A stretch of 35,442 nt of DNA from JALZVT01 sp964519335 (lineage in GTDB: Bacteria; Pseudomonadota; Gammaproteobacteria; Pseudomonadales; Azotimanducaceae), in the NCBI GenBank assembly GCA_964519335.1, contig CAZFIA010000026.1, positions 1-35,442 on the forward strand, written 5' to 3'. The notes under the pieces are model-generated. The model did no database searches, was not told where the DNA came from, and saw only the letters and a program-made list of their open reading frames with translations. Position 1 is the first letter of the stretch, and every line of letters starts with the position of its first letter. This document shows positions 25,001 to 32,726 of the stretch, piece by piece. The position numbers and the translations under genes were made by a program.

Positions 25001-25958
25001 ACCTGAGATACAAGGTCGTGGGCTTAGCTCAGTGATCTGGGGCAGCGCTATCACTGCCGCCAGCGGTGGCAGCATAGATTTGGCCAACCTTGGAAGTGCG
25101 GGTATCAACGTAATCGGTGGCAGCCTGTTTGAGTATGCTGGAGAAGATCTCATCGCACTCGATGATATCGATGGTGACGGGTTGCGCGAGCTCGCCATCG
25201 GCGCCAGAAATACCCGGGACAATGACGTATTTGGCGTTGGTTCGGTTACCGTTGTGTGGGGTTCTACCCTCGCCGAGAACACCACAGGTACCGTCGACAT
25301 TGCGAATTTAGGTGCTGGCGGTGTTCGTATGGAAGGCCTACTCCGGACCGAAGGTCTCGGCCAGACAGTTGCCAACGCCGGTGATATCGACGGTGACGGT
25401 CGCGGTGAGTTACTCGTGAAAGCTCGCCTCCGCGAAGAAGTGTACCTGGTGTGGGGGGACGCTTTGGTTAACACGCAGGGAGTTCTGCACCTCAGCCAGG
25501 CACCTGCCTCCGTTGCCTTACAACTAGTCGGTTCTGCCAGTACGTCTTTTGAGGTAGTTAATGGCGGTGGTGATATAGACGCAGACGGCTATGACGATTT
25601 GCTCATTGGCCTTCCTTTCAATGAGGCTGCGGGTGTTTTTCAAGCTGGAGAAACCATGGTGATCTGGGGCTCTGCACTCAAAAATCGCAATTCCACACAA
25701 TTTGATTACTCCACCCTCACGCCAACACAGGGCGTGAGAATTCAAGGTGGGTCGTTGGACGCCAACCTGGGTAGCAGTGTGAGCGCTGTCACAGATTTCA
25801 ATCGAGATGGTTGGGACGATATTGCCATTACGGGAGATAGCGCGGAATCGAATATTGGTGGCGTATACCTGGTGAGCGGAGAGCTTATTAGCGCAGAAAA
25901 AACTGACGACGGCGTTGTTTCGCTACCTGCAATACATTCGCTAACTGAACTACAATAG
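19038..25958 (+). CDS. Giant lipoprotein: 13 two-cysteine IPT/TIG-like repeats plus seven FG-GAP repeats
   Basis: 2306 residues from a GTG with GAGGA about 10 nt upstream; no ATG offers a better start. The lipobox LILSAC puts the lipidated Cys at residue 31, and Ser at +2 favours the outer membrane. Residues 50-400 are acidic beta-rich segments of no recognised family. Residues about 545-640 form an amphipathic beta-sheet region (ISVSAGAVARISADVSA), and 660-700 a Trp/Cys/Arg-rich patch. Residues 716-1795 hold 13 repeats of about 83 residues resembling IPT/TIG immunoglobulin-like domains. Each has two cysteines 16-21 residues apart, likely one disulfide per domain. Residues about 1797-2285 carry seven D-x-[DN]-x-D-G calcium motifs (first at 1819), matching integrin-type FG-GAP blades of a seven-bladed propeller. 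Probable surface adhesion or binding role; partner gene 12 bp downstream. Confidence 0.85.
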   Translation: MTHTTILNPRGFQRLQPGSLLVATLLILSACSDVSNQVIPTPVAQEEEPTVSVMPATVPEREVSSLSLDSAAAVYQPGQPVTLSLEIDLGEQSAATGSDDAEDTLLDTDFAKLHFELISKAEDEITPDDIEIGTSYDVADIALENGADNNGVIEVSFQIPDTIEESGTYILLSYAETPGKPLEDATVVSDDLSSQDDVITTQTLEIEIDASQPYHDFELAGVEIDESESALVVDPANPQALDLSIILQSTYFGIAGEEFVDPEEGVKTGEPRLAQVQAEMLINGVWEPLRFISESEDPITVEPGGTLAEVTYNAAGEAHELTVVGTLSDTDVARMTALALAAQPPGPHDPTQPIADIPLQVTIIDADVEGDSPPENDADNNLIETSLPLFALPAEPATAATLQNFAKTKSKPGLAENQFSVAAEPAVDGSCLPLGESDSESFNRSMGSHKNFNARGNLGFRRLDNNSERSVETFANAGLSIRGKRFSVLDYSTYIGQTTAGRRATNTLSLFGQTVTVDPINSGLNESLTVEPDFPLISREFEFFKGRFTIGPIPISVSAGAVARISADVSATISDTIDITINAPRANFGVYLQGGVDTFLAEAGVRAEGTLLEHSLTTRAIVELFDADNNGACDQSLDVSVKSKYLGIKAGLFAKVSAPKVRWCSKRVWIAKVWYPCGIRRGRSKTWNHWFLKSGFKYDKSVELFRLSTSIPFTPVIEDVTPSLRGGFGTQVIAVEGDYLTSNMQLESSACANVVQRDWRGGPGQREFSCIDPVPGTHTLSITDGDASQNQTLTVGDAPDITSITPLQAIQGTPTEFVVSGSNLTDDIRLRMSRCSRPRLLSGGTASTRTFSCEFRSSGTLRGQARNGIDVLNFEVDVLPDSTITNVSPNTAMLGVEQEFTVSGTKLTRELAFDLPGCDDIRIGDGGTSTLRVFVCTPAISGTLDGTVQQLPADFEFSVTIAQPTITAVTPANAVAGVRQNFVVRGTNLNSGLSVNLPGCSNVAFDLSDSSTERGFSCVPDSAGELTGSVDLGDVSQTFSVAVVANSQINSVVPTTASVGVETEFTVTGSDLSDALQFTLDDCSAITGTGGNDTERTFTCTPGRAGTVTGSANEGPASLDFSVLFEAVSIGSVNANTGAVGQPLEIEVRGRDLTGQLQLTLPGCSGITLQPNGDALSRVFVCTPTQTGTLTGSVSFGIASVGFSVEVVADSVITSVTPSQAIAGVPVTLVVTGSDLTEALSVELAGCSNLQPVAAGTAQSRSFQCTPDAPGLLNGTLSENLASLNFTLDVLEPVITAVSPTNAVAGVNQLFTVSGSNLSSDLAFELDGCSDVTAGSGSANARTYSCTPSNPGTEQGIASLGTVSYDFSVAVVPNSSITAVNVSTAFVNLPVSLTVTGVDLTDSISLSLPGCSNIELAANGSATERTFSCTPDAAGALTGTVSNGPAQFEISKVVNPQPVLGEVSPTTLVAGVEAEFVVTGAHLIAGTSLTLQSCDTVSLVPGGDANTRRFRCTPTEAGQLAGEVMSGPTALSFSVTAQLNSQISSIAPLVGIVNQPIAITVTGTDLADDISMTLPGCEQISLLGNGSDTSRVFECVPSNIGTLNGTVTTGAGTVEFTFEAFADTVISNVTFNRGVAQTNEPVELVVAGAALTDSVALSWDGCVAEPQLVAGGTSSERRFSCVAQTVSELTSFDGNVTDGLAQFDFSADVWPAAVVASVTPEQVTEGVSHTFTISGEWLRDGISVTLENCDNLALEPYTVATQRLFSCVPTATGTLAGAVSDGSFFAGFDVSVSGSFEVIRISGEFAQFSQPQALAPIGDMNGDGYPELLIGSPLGDVAYLLWGSELLHDNDFELDLAQLNAEGVRISGAAGGVGWSGASAGDVDGDGIPDLLLGAPEDIAGHFDFDPFNPFPELTLGEAYVVWGSALLAANNNGIDLDNLGANGVRFTGVEEHGRTGYAVSSMGDLNGDGKAEVVISTPFTNSTFPGTPEIQGRGLSSVIWGSAITAASGGSIDLANLGSAGINVIGGSLFEYAGEDLIALDDIDGDGLRELAIGARNTRDNDVFGVGSVTVVWGSTLAENTTGTVDIANLGAGGVRMEGLLRTEGLGQTVANAGDIDGDGRGELLVKARLREEVYLVWGDALVNTQGVLHLSQAPASVALQLVGSASTSFEVVNGGGDIDADGYDDLLIGLPFNEAAGVFQAGETMVIWGSALKNRNSTQFDYSTLTPTQGVRIQGGSLDANLGSSVSAVTDFNRDGWDDIAITGDSAESNIGGVYLVSGELISAEKTDDGVVSLPAIHSLTELQ

Positions 25959-25970
25959 ATAGGGATCGCT

Positions 25971-27752
25971 ATGAAAACAGGATTTTTTCATTTGAAACCA
26001 CTGCTACTCACTCTAGCAGGTGTTGCTTCTCTTGCAGCAGCACCCGCCTACAGCGCGGATCGCTGCGACAAAGTGAATGAGTATTCCAGCAACACCCAAA
26101 CCCGGACGGTGTGGAACAACCTGCCCTCAGAATCAAATATAGTGATTCGCGGTCAACTTTATTCGCGCTTGCTTAAAAGCTCCCAGTACGGCGAGACCTG
26201 GGGTTTTCAACTCCAGGAGGCTCAGCTATTTAATGGCGAGGAGACGATCACGACACCACCCCACTACAGCGATCCTTTTGCCGTGCAGTACGATTCCCAG
26301 GGCCTAATCGTACAAACATGGCACCGATATCGATTGCCCCCCGAGCATGAGGCGACACTGGTGGGTCTTGTGCGCGGACTGCAATATGACCCTCTGATTG
26401 CACCCGGTGAAAACAGGCAGCGCACCGAACGTGATGGCCTGGGCGACGCCATGGTTGAATATGGCTTGCAGGCAGATGGCTGGTTTGCCAAAAAGCGGGT
26501 TACGTACGAAGAACTGACCGACATGACCGGCAGCAAAGACACGGATGCCCAGGTAGAAATTGTCCATGACGATACACGCATCCAGCTCAACGACTGTTGG
26601 ATAGAAAGCGCTGACGCAAAATTCGCCTTCAATCTGAGAGTGTCGAGTCTTGCCGATTATCGGCAGAACTCTGAGCAATACACCACCATCAACATTGCTA
26701 AGGCAGTGGCTGATGACAAACGAAACACTGTCGACTTATACGCGTTACCCGAAAACCCTGATGCCTGGGGTGAGCATGAAGGGGGCTCCAAGGCGAGAAA
26801 AAGTGTTGCGATCACCCCGCAGTTGCTGGAAGAGCTGCAGGCAGAGCTCACCACCATCGCGCTCAACGGTACCGAATCTATTGGCCTCATCAGGACCAAA
26901 TTGAAGCAATATCCAGAGGCGATCTCACAGGTTGTCCCAGGTTTACTAAGCAACGAACAGGTTTCCGAATCCTTTCGTGCCGAGCTATTCGGCGCACTTG
27001 GAAGCATGGACGCAGAGCAAGTTCCACGGCTACTGCTAGATGTCGCGGAAAATGAGCAAATGCAATACGGCGATCAACTCCGGGCAATGATTGCGCTCGG
27101 TAGTGCACCCGGACACATCGACTCTGATTCGATCGACCGCCTGTGGCAACAGTGGAACAACAAACCATCCGCCAGAAGTACCCAAAGGTCACTGGGCCAA
27201 ACCTCAGTGTTGACCATGGGGAGCATTGCTGCCACGCACACAGATACCGCGTTGGCCAACACAATTACAAAAAGCTTAACTCTAGCTCTGGAGGCTGAAG
27301 CAGATCCGCAAAACCAGGCTCAACTCATTACTGCGCTCGGCAATACCGGCAACGAACAGGCTGCCGAATCTGTACGCTACGCACTAGACAGTAACGACGG
27401 GGAATTGATTAGCAGTGCGATCACCGCGCTGGGTCGAATCGGCCTGGCCGAAGACGCCAATCGACTAGCGGCTGAGATTGATAGTTTTGAAACCCACCAA
27501 CAGTATCGACTGCTGGATGCGGTCCGACCGGAGCTGGTCAATGAATCAGAGGTAGAGCATCTGGTATCTGTTGGCAGCCAATCCAGCGATCGTGAGCTAA
27601 GAGTCAAAGTGGCAAACTTTGCAAAAGAGGCTCAGCTTTCAGAAGACGCGACTCAAACTCTTCGCGAAATGGGACAGAGCCCAGCCAGCCGGGATGAATT
27701 GCAGCTCATTATTCAGGCGATTGCAGCGTCTAACGTGACAAACGAAAGGTAG
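25971..27752 (+). CDS. Secreted helical-repeat protein resembling large lipid transfer (vitellogenin/MTP) N-terminal modules
   Basis: 593 residues with a signal peptide ending AYSA; AGGGA precedes the ATG. Residues 30-275 are beta-rich: DPFAVQYDSQGLIVQTW, then LVRGLQYD (about 134-140) and DAMVEYGLQADG, with only two cysteines (32 and 209). This order resembles the N-terminal barrel of vitellogenin-type proteins, where a PF-x(n)-G-I strand precedes an N-x-[KR]-R-G-x-x-S-x-[LF]-Q helix and an E-x-D-x-x-G strand. Residues 280-590 are helical repeats including LGQTSVLTMGSI, ITALGNTGNEQAAESV and AITALGRIG, resembling the helical domain with its L-x-A-L-G-N-x-G block. HEAT-repeat protein is the safe call; lipid transfer is inferred. 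It follows the giant lipoprotein by 12 bp, so the two are probably co-transcribed. Confidence 0.72.
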   Translation: MKTGFFHLKPLLLTLAGVASLAAAPAYSADRCDKVNEYSSNTQTRTVWNNLPSESNIVIRGQLYSRLLKSSQYGETWGFQLQEAQLFNGEETITTPPHYSDPFAVQYDSQGLIVQTWHRYRLPPEHEATLVGLVRGLQYDPLIAPGENRQRTERDGLGDAMVEYGLQADGWFAKKRVTYEELTDMTGSKDTDAQVEIVHDDTRIQLNDCWIESADAKFAFNLRVSSLADYRQNSEQYTTINIAKAVADDKRNTVDLYALPENPDAWGEHEGGSKARKSVAITPQLLEELQAELTTIALNGTESIGLIRTKLKQYPEAISQVVPGLLSNEQVSESFRAELFGALGSMDAEQVPRLLLDVAENEQMQYGDQLRAMIALGSAPGHIDSDSIDRLWQQWNNKPSARSTQRSLGQTSVLTMGSIAATHTDTALANTITKSLTLALEAEADPQNQAQLITALGNTGNEQAAESVRYALDSNDGELISSAITALGRIGLAEDANRLAAEIDSFETHQQYRLLDAVRPELVNESEVEHLVSVGSQSSDRELRVKVANFAKEAQLSEDATQTLREMGQSPASRDELQLIIQAIAASNVTNER

Positions 27753-27773
27753 TTCGGAGCCATCTATGAAACC

Positions 27774-27791
27774 GCTCCTATAGTGAGGAGC
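27774..27791 (+). other. Hairpin between the helical-repeat gene and the P450 gene
   Basis: GCTCCT (27774-27779) and AGGAGC (27786-27791) form a perfect 6-bp stem with a 6-nt loop, 21 bp after the stop codon. No T-run follows, so it is at best a weak terminator or an mRNA 3'-end stabiliser. Confidence 0.3.
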
Positions 27792-27882
27792 TCGCTGTCT
27801 TGCGGACGCCCTCTTATTGACGAAAGGGGCCAATTGAGCGACAAAGGTCTCTACTCCGACGGAAGCAATCAAGAGTAGCGGC

Positions 27883-29190
27883 ATGGCGGAAACACCCGAC
27901 CTAAAACCAGATATCAATCGCATGGCAGACCCGGTCTGTCCGGCGTCCCCGTCCGAAGCGACCCTGGCCGACCCGGAAGTGCTGGAATGCCCCTACCCCA
28001 CGTACCAGGTACTCCGCGAGCAAGCACCTGTGTTCAAAGACCCGATGACGGGCATGTACGTGATTTCGCGCTACGCAGATCAACGCAAGATCGCCTTAGA
28101 CTACGAGAACTTCAGCAACGCCCGGCCGAGCAACGACCACGCCAATCTCACGGGCATAGCGCGTGTTGCCTACGAACGCTTTGTCGACAAAGGGTGGGTT
28201 CCCGGTGAGTCTCTCGCCGCGCGAGATGACCCGGAACACAAACAGATGCGCTCCATCTTCGACCAGGCATTTCGGCCGAAGCGCATTAATGCCATCGACC
28301 CAGATGTAGAAGCGCTCGCCTACCAACTCATCGACACCTTCATCGACGATGGCGCTTGCGATGTGGTTGCGCAATACGCCGTGCCGCTCCCCCTTATTAT
28401 CATCTGCCGGCAAATGGGCGCAGATGAAAAAGACATCTGGCGCATAAAGAAATGGACAGACGGCTGGATCAAAGGCTTGAGCCTTGGCTTAAGCGAGGAA
28501 GAGAAGCTCTACTACACAGACCTTGAGATCGAAGCACAGCACTACTTTCAACCGCTGTTTGAGCGTCTGCGCAAACATCCAGATGAATCTTTGCTCTCGG
28601 ATCTGGTTAATCTAGAAATCCCCGGTTGGGGCCGCACCCTAACCGATAACGAACTGCACGCGGAGATGATGCAGGACACTTTTGTTGGCGGTTCGGAAAC
28701 AACCACCAACGCGATGTCTGCCGGAATCATGTTGCTGGCGGAAGATCGAGCGGCCTGGCAGAAGTTGCGCTCTGACCCAGACCGCTACCTTAAAACCTTT
28801 TGCGATGAGGTGGTGCGATTAGAAACCCCAACTCAAGGCATGTCGCGCCTGGCAAAGAATGACTACCAGCTCCACGGCGTGACCATACCGAAAGGCGCGA
28901 TGGTGGATTTACGCTACGCGTCGGGTAATCGTGATCCGGAGGTGTTTGCAGATCCTGAACGCATAAATCTGGAACGCAAGAACGCAGGTGCACACCTGGG
29001 TTTTTCAACCGGCACCCACTATTGCCTGGGCGCACCGTTGGCGCGCCGAGAATTGTACTGGGGCTTCAAGGCCTTCATCGACAACGTAGCAGATTTTCAG
29101 CTGACGCCTGGTAAGAACAACCTGCGGCATTTGCCGAACTACAGCTTGCGCATACTCAAAGAGTTGCACATTACTTTCGAAAAGAAATGA
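27883..29190 (+). CDS. Cytochrome P450 (bacterial class I type)
   Basis: 435 residues, soluble, with no membrane anchor. The I-helix has FVGGSETTTN (267-275), giving the oxygen-activating acid/Thr pair Glu272-Thr273. The K-helix E-x-x-R is Glu309 to Arg312. The haem-ligand Cys381 lies in FSTGTHYCLG, where the usual first Gly after Phe is Ser. ARRELYWG follows as in most bacterial P450s. It should hydroxylate a hydrophobic substrate using electrons from a ferredoxin system encoded elsewhere. It heads a plus-strand run with the aldo/keto reductase (27-bp gap) and an SDR, a logical order for hydroxylation then oxidation. A decayed relative lies at 18723-18890. Confidence 0.94.
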   Translation: MAETPDLKPDINRMADPVCPASPSEATLADPEVLECPYPTYQVLREQAPVFKDPMTGMYVISRYADQRKIALDYENFSNARPSNDHANLTGIARVAYERFVDKGWVPGESLAARDDPEHKQMRSIFDQAFRPKRINAIDPDVEALAYQLIDTFIDDGACDVVAQYAVPLPLIIICRQMGADEKDIWRIKKWTDGWIKGLSLGLSEEEKLYYTDLEIEAQHYFQPLFERLRKHPDESLLSDLVNLEIPGWGRTLTDNELHAEMMQDTFVGGSETTTNAMSAGIMLLAEDRAAWQKLRSDPDRYLKTFCDEVVRLETPTQGMSRLAKNDYQLHGVTIPKGAMVDLRYASGNRDPEVFADPERINLERKNAGAHLGFSTGTHYCLGAPLARRELYWGFKAFIDNVADFQLTPGKNNLRHLPNYSLRILKELHITFEKK

Positions 29191-29217
29191 ATTTGGTTAG
29201 AAGAGCGGGCACACATT

Positions 29218-30234
29218 ATGAAATACAGACCACTTGGCCGAACCGGCATAAAGGTCAGCCAACTTTGCCTTGGCACTATGATGTTCGGGGGCAAAAGCGA
29301 CGAAACAGAGTCTTTCCGTATGATCGATCACGCCATTGATGAAGGCGTAAATTTCATTGATACGGCTGATGTATACGCAGGCAATGAAAGCGAACGCATT
29401 GTCGGCAAAGCACTTGCAAACGACAACAGACGAGAAAACACCATACTCGCCACAAAGTTCAACTTCGCCAACCCTGCAGACAGAAACGCCAAAGGTCTGA
29501 GTCGCAGACACGTGATCAATGCGTGTGACGCATCATTGAAAAGGCTAAAGACTGACTGGATTGACCTCTATCAAATGCATCGGTGCAGCTCAGTTATACC
29601 CATCGACGAAACTCTGCGAGCACTTGATGACCTGGTTAGAGCCGGAAAGATACGCTATATCGGTGGCAGCATGTTCCCAGCCTGGCGAATCGTTGAATCG
29701 CTGTGGGTGGCAAAAGAATTGGGACTCAATCGTTTGATTTGTGAACAGCCCGCCTACCATTTGCTCGATAGAACAGCAGAACGCGAGGTTATCCCTGCGG
29801 CGCAGTCCTTCGGACTGGCAGTAATACCATGGGGGCCGCTGTGCGGCGGCCTGCTATCAGGCAAGTACACCCGCGACCAGCAAGTAGAAGGCGCTCGGTG
29901 GCAAGACGGCAAGGATAACGCCAATAGACGCACCACAGAACAAACCTGGGACGTTCTCGATGCCCTACAGGAAATGGCTAACAATAAGGGTTGCTCAATG
30001 TCACAGTTGGCGCTTGCGTGGAACATGGCTCAGCCCGGCGTGACCGCGCCCATTATTGGGCCGCGAACCTTCGAACAAATAGAAGATAACCTGCGCGCGG
30101 TGGATGTAGAAATAAGCGAAGAGGACGCTTCCAGAATTGACGAACTGGTGCCACCGAAGGGTTACATTGTGCGCTATTACGACGAAGCAAATGCCATCGA
30201 TTTCCGCCCCCACTCGCATAGGAGCTTCGTATAA
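29218..30234 (+). CDS. Aldo/keto reductase
   Basis: 338 residues. The opening MKYRPLGRTGIKVSQLCLGTMMFGG is typical of the YajO/Tas-like branch. The catalytic tetrad is Asp48 (FIDTAD), Tyr53, Lys80 (ATKF) and His121 (YQMHR). The C-terminal NADPH-binding stretch PIIGPRTFEQIEDNL, about residues 281-295, is kept. It reduces aldehydes or ketones, or oxidises alcohols, with NADP(H) in the cytoplasm. It sits 27 bp after the P450 and 42 bp before the SDR, so it is probably part of the same transcript and may act on the P450 product. The substrate is not predictable from sequence alone. Confidence 0.93.
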   Translation: MKYRPLGRTGIKVSQLCLGTMMFGGKSDETESFRMIDHAIDEGVNFIDTADVYAGNESERIVGKALANDNRRENTILATKFNFANPADRNAKGLSRRHVINACDASLKRLKTDWIDLYQMHRCSSVIPIDETLRALDDLVRAGKIRYIGGSMFPAWRIVESLWVAKELGLNRLICEQPAYHLLDRTAEREVIPAAQSFGLAVIPWGPLCGGLLSGKYTRDQQVEGARWQDGKDNANRRTTEQTWDVLDALQEMANNKGCSMSQLALAWNMAQPGVTAPIIGPRTFEQIEDNLRAVDVEISEEDASRIDELVPPKGYIVRYYDEANAIDFRPHSHRSFV

Positions 30235-30276
30235 CCACGACATCTACATGCGAATCAAAACAAAGGGAAACCAGGC

Positions 30277-31275
30277 ATGCAACACAATCTTAAAACTGAT
30301 CTGAGATTCGACAATCGGGTAGCGCTGGTAACAGGCGCAGGCAGAGGGCTCGGCCGCGAACACGCCCTGTTGTTGGCGAACCGCGGATGCAAAGTGGTAG
30401 TGAACGATTTAGGTGGGGCTTACGATGGCCTAGGGTCAGGTGAACGCAGAGTTGCAGATGAGGTTGTCGAAGAAATTCGAGCGGCTGGTGGCGAAGCTTA
30501 CGCAAACCATGATTCAGTTGAAGATGGCGACAAGATTGTTAGCGATTGCATCAGTGCGTTTGGACGCCTTGATATTGTTATCAACAACGCCGGTATTTTA
30601 ACGCCAGAAGTCTGGTCTGAGCTGACGCTTGAATCGTGGCAAAGAACCATCAACGTAAATTTGACCGGCGTCTTTTCGGTTATGAAGGCAGCATGGCCGC
30701 ACTTCGTTGAAGCAAAATACGGTCGCTGCATAGTCACAGCATCGCCTGCGATGCACGGTGCTGGCGTTGCAGCATATGCTGCAAGCAAGGCCGGTGTGAT
30801 CGGGCTATCAAACTCACTGCAGTTCGAAGCCAAGAAACTCAAACTCGATATTAAATGCAACGCCATTGTGCCGCACGCTGATACCCGAATGACCCGAGAC
30901 TTTTCTACGGCAGTCAATGTTCGCCGCGAAAAAATGGGTAAAAAGGCAGCTCCGTCAGCACCAGAGAAAGTCATGCGACAGCTTGCTCCGGCCTACGTTT
31001 CTCCACTGGTGGTGTGGCTCGCGCATGAACACTGCACCGACGAAGCCACTGTGCATGAAGCGGGCGCCGGGTATTTTGCACGATTCAACTGGGCAAGATC
31101 TAAACACCTCTATGCCACAGAAAAGGAAGGCGTTGAGGGTGTGCCATCGCCCGAACATGTACGTGACGGCGCTGAGACGTTTGCCGATTTTGCCAATGGT
31201 GATATCCCCGCAGCTGGTGATGGCACCATGGCGGGGTCTGCATTGACGAGAGTGTTTGATCATTTGAAGGCATGA
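30277..31275 (+). CDS. SDR of the MFE-2 / 3-hydroxyacyl-CoA dehydrogenase type
   Basis: 332 residues, longer than classical SDRs. TGAGRGLG at 19-26, VVNDLGG at 41-47 (Asp44, NAD preference), a long insert with DSVEDG, and NNAG at 103-106 match the (3R)-hydroxyacyl-CoA dehydrogenase domain of peroxisomal multifunctional enzyme 2 and its bacterial single-domain relatives. Tyr167 and Lys171 form Y-x-x-x-K. The residue 13 before Tyr is Thr154, with Ser156 two residues later; a 2-residue deletion in the loop would restore the Ser. The tail after 240 (VVWLAHEHCTDEATVHEAGAGYFARFNWARS) is also MFE-2-like. It suggests beta-oxidation of a side chain or ring CoA ester. Third gene of the P450 run. Confidence 0.88.
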   Translation: MQHNLKTDLRFDNRVALVTGAGRGLGREHALLLANRGCKVVVNDLGGAYDGLGSGERRVADEVVEEIRAAGGEAYANHDSVEDGDKIVSDCISAFGRLDIVINNAGILTPEVWSELTLESWQRTINVNLTGVFSVMKAAWPHFVEAKYGRCIVTASPAMHGAGVAAYAASKAGVIGLSNSLQFEAKKLKLDIKCNAIVPHADTRMTRDFSTAVNVRREKMGKKAAPSAPEKVMRQLAPAYVSPLVVWLAHEHCTDEATVHEAGAGYFARFNWARSKHLYATEKEGVEGVPSPEHVRDGAETFADFANGDIPAAGDGTMAGSALTRVFDHLKA

Positions 31276-31308
31276 GCGAATAGGGAGCCACATGGCGGGT
31301 AATCGCCG

Positions 31309-32691
31309 CTAATTGTTGAGCGCAGTCGCGTACCTAGCTGCAGTCTCTCCGGCAAGCTTGCCGAACACCAGGCAGGGACCAAAGGAGCCGCCTCCCCCGA
31401 TGTACCGATCACCATGCAAATTGCCGATGGTTTCACCTGCGGCATAGAGACCGGGTATGGCTTTGTCGCGTTTCGTAATGACGCTTGTCTGTGCATTGAT
31501 TCTGATGCCGGTGCCCGTCCAACAAACAATAGCGGGTCGCAGTTCTACGCCGTAAAAGGGTGCTTGCTGAACCGCACACAACTCTTGTTCTTTGAAGAAC
31601 GCCGTGTCGATGCCGGTCCTTACATCGGCGTTGTAGCGATCGATCGTACCTCGTAGGCCGTCGGCGTCGACGCTCATCGAATTCGCAAGCTCCTCGAGGC
31701 TGTCAGCCCGATGAATTCGCCCATCGTTAGCTTTTTGCTCCAAGCCGTCGCTTACCCAGTTTGCCTGAGACGTTGGGCTGGGTTTCGCATTTGCCCTGGC
31801 ATTCTCATCAAACACCGCAAAGGCGCTGCCACCTTCTTTCTGCATGAGACCACCCAGTACCGCGTAGGGTGCCGATTCATTCGCAAATCGTCGACCCTGT
31901 GCGTTGACCATAATGAGCCAACCGGGTAACAAAACTTCAAGGTCGCGACCAAATCCAGGAGTAACCAGTAACAGGCCTCGATTGTGCCCATCGACTACTG
32001 CGCCAACGGATTCGCCCAGCGTAATGCCATCGCCTTGTGCGCCATCAGTACCGATATACCAGCGCCAGTCACCGCTTGCCGCTGCTTCCGGATAGTACTT
32101 CTCAATCATGGCGTCGTTCGCGCCGAAGCCGCCGGTTGCCAGGATGACGGCGCCACAGGTTGCTTCATCATCGCCGATTTCGATTCCAACAACACATCCA
32201 TCTGTATCGGTTTTAAGTCCCGTCACGCGAGAACCTAAAACAACCTCGACACCTTTGTGGTTGCGATGCCCCTCTAACACCTGAACCACGGCTTCACCTG
32301 AACCTTCGGGAGCGTGGCCGCGAGGTGTTGAACCGACGCCCGAGGCATAGACGCCTTCTTTTGGGAACCTAACACCCAGGTCTTTAACCCATTCGAAGGT
32401 TGGCGCGCTGAGTTCGCAATAGCGTTGCACAACTGCGGGATCTACCATCCATTGGTTCAATGTCATGTAGTGCTCAAACATGGCAGCGGCGGAGTCACCC
32501 ACCACACCCGCCTCTTCCTGCACAGATGTGCCGGCCGCATAAAAATGCCCACCACTAAGGCGCGAAGAGCCACCAACCTGAGTGTCTGCTTCTACAATGA
32601 GCACGCTGGCGCCAGCATCGGCAGCAGCCACCGCAGCGGAGAGCCCGGCGGCACCTGAACCAATTACAACAACGTCAAAATCTCTACTCAT
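31309..32691 (-). CDS. FAD-dependent dehydrogenase (FAD_binding_2, ketosteroid dehydrogenase/fumarate reductase-like)
   Basis: 460 residues from the ATG at 32691; a GTG one codon earlier is an alternative. The N-terminal dinucleotide fold VVVIGSGAAGLSAAVAAADAG ends in an acidic residue (VEAD), then GGSSRLSGG, as in FAD-binding fumarate reductase and 3-ketosteroid dehydrogenase flavoproteins. ILATGGFGAN near 185 and the C-terminal AAGETIGNLHGDRYIGGGGSFG bind the flavin. The cap region (FAVFDENARANAK) is poorly conserved, so the substrate cannot be assigned; Delta1- or Delta4-type ring dehydrogenation would fit the surrounding oxygenases. It is the last gene of the minus-strand run, 35 bp after the symporter, and converges with the SDR, whose stop is 33 bp away. 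Confidence 0.88.
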   Translation of the reverse strand: MSRDFDVVVIGSGAAGLSAAVAAADAGASVLIVEADTQVGGSSRLSGGHFYAAGTSVQEEAGVVGDSAAAMFEHYMTLNQWMVDPAVVQRYCELSAPTFEWVKDLGVRFPKEGVYASGVGSTPRGHAPEGSGEAVVQVLEGHRNHKGVEVVLGSRVTGLKTDTDGCVVGIEIGDDEATCGAVILATGGFGANDAMIEKYYPEAAASGDWRWYIGTDGAQGDGITLGESVGAVVDGHNRGLLLVTPGFGRDLEVLLPGWLIMVNAQGRRFANESAPYAVLGGLMQKEGGSAFAVFDENARANAKPSPTSQANWVSDGLEQKANDGRIHRADSLEELANSMSVDADGLRGTIDRYNADVRTGIDTAFFKEQELCAVQQAPFYGVELRPAIVCWTGTGIRINAQTSVITKRDKAIPGLYAAGETIGNLHGDRYIGGGGSFGPCLVFGKLAGETAARYATALNN

Positions 32692-32726
32692 CACATGAGT
32701 ATGCCATAGGGCAATATCAGATCTGG

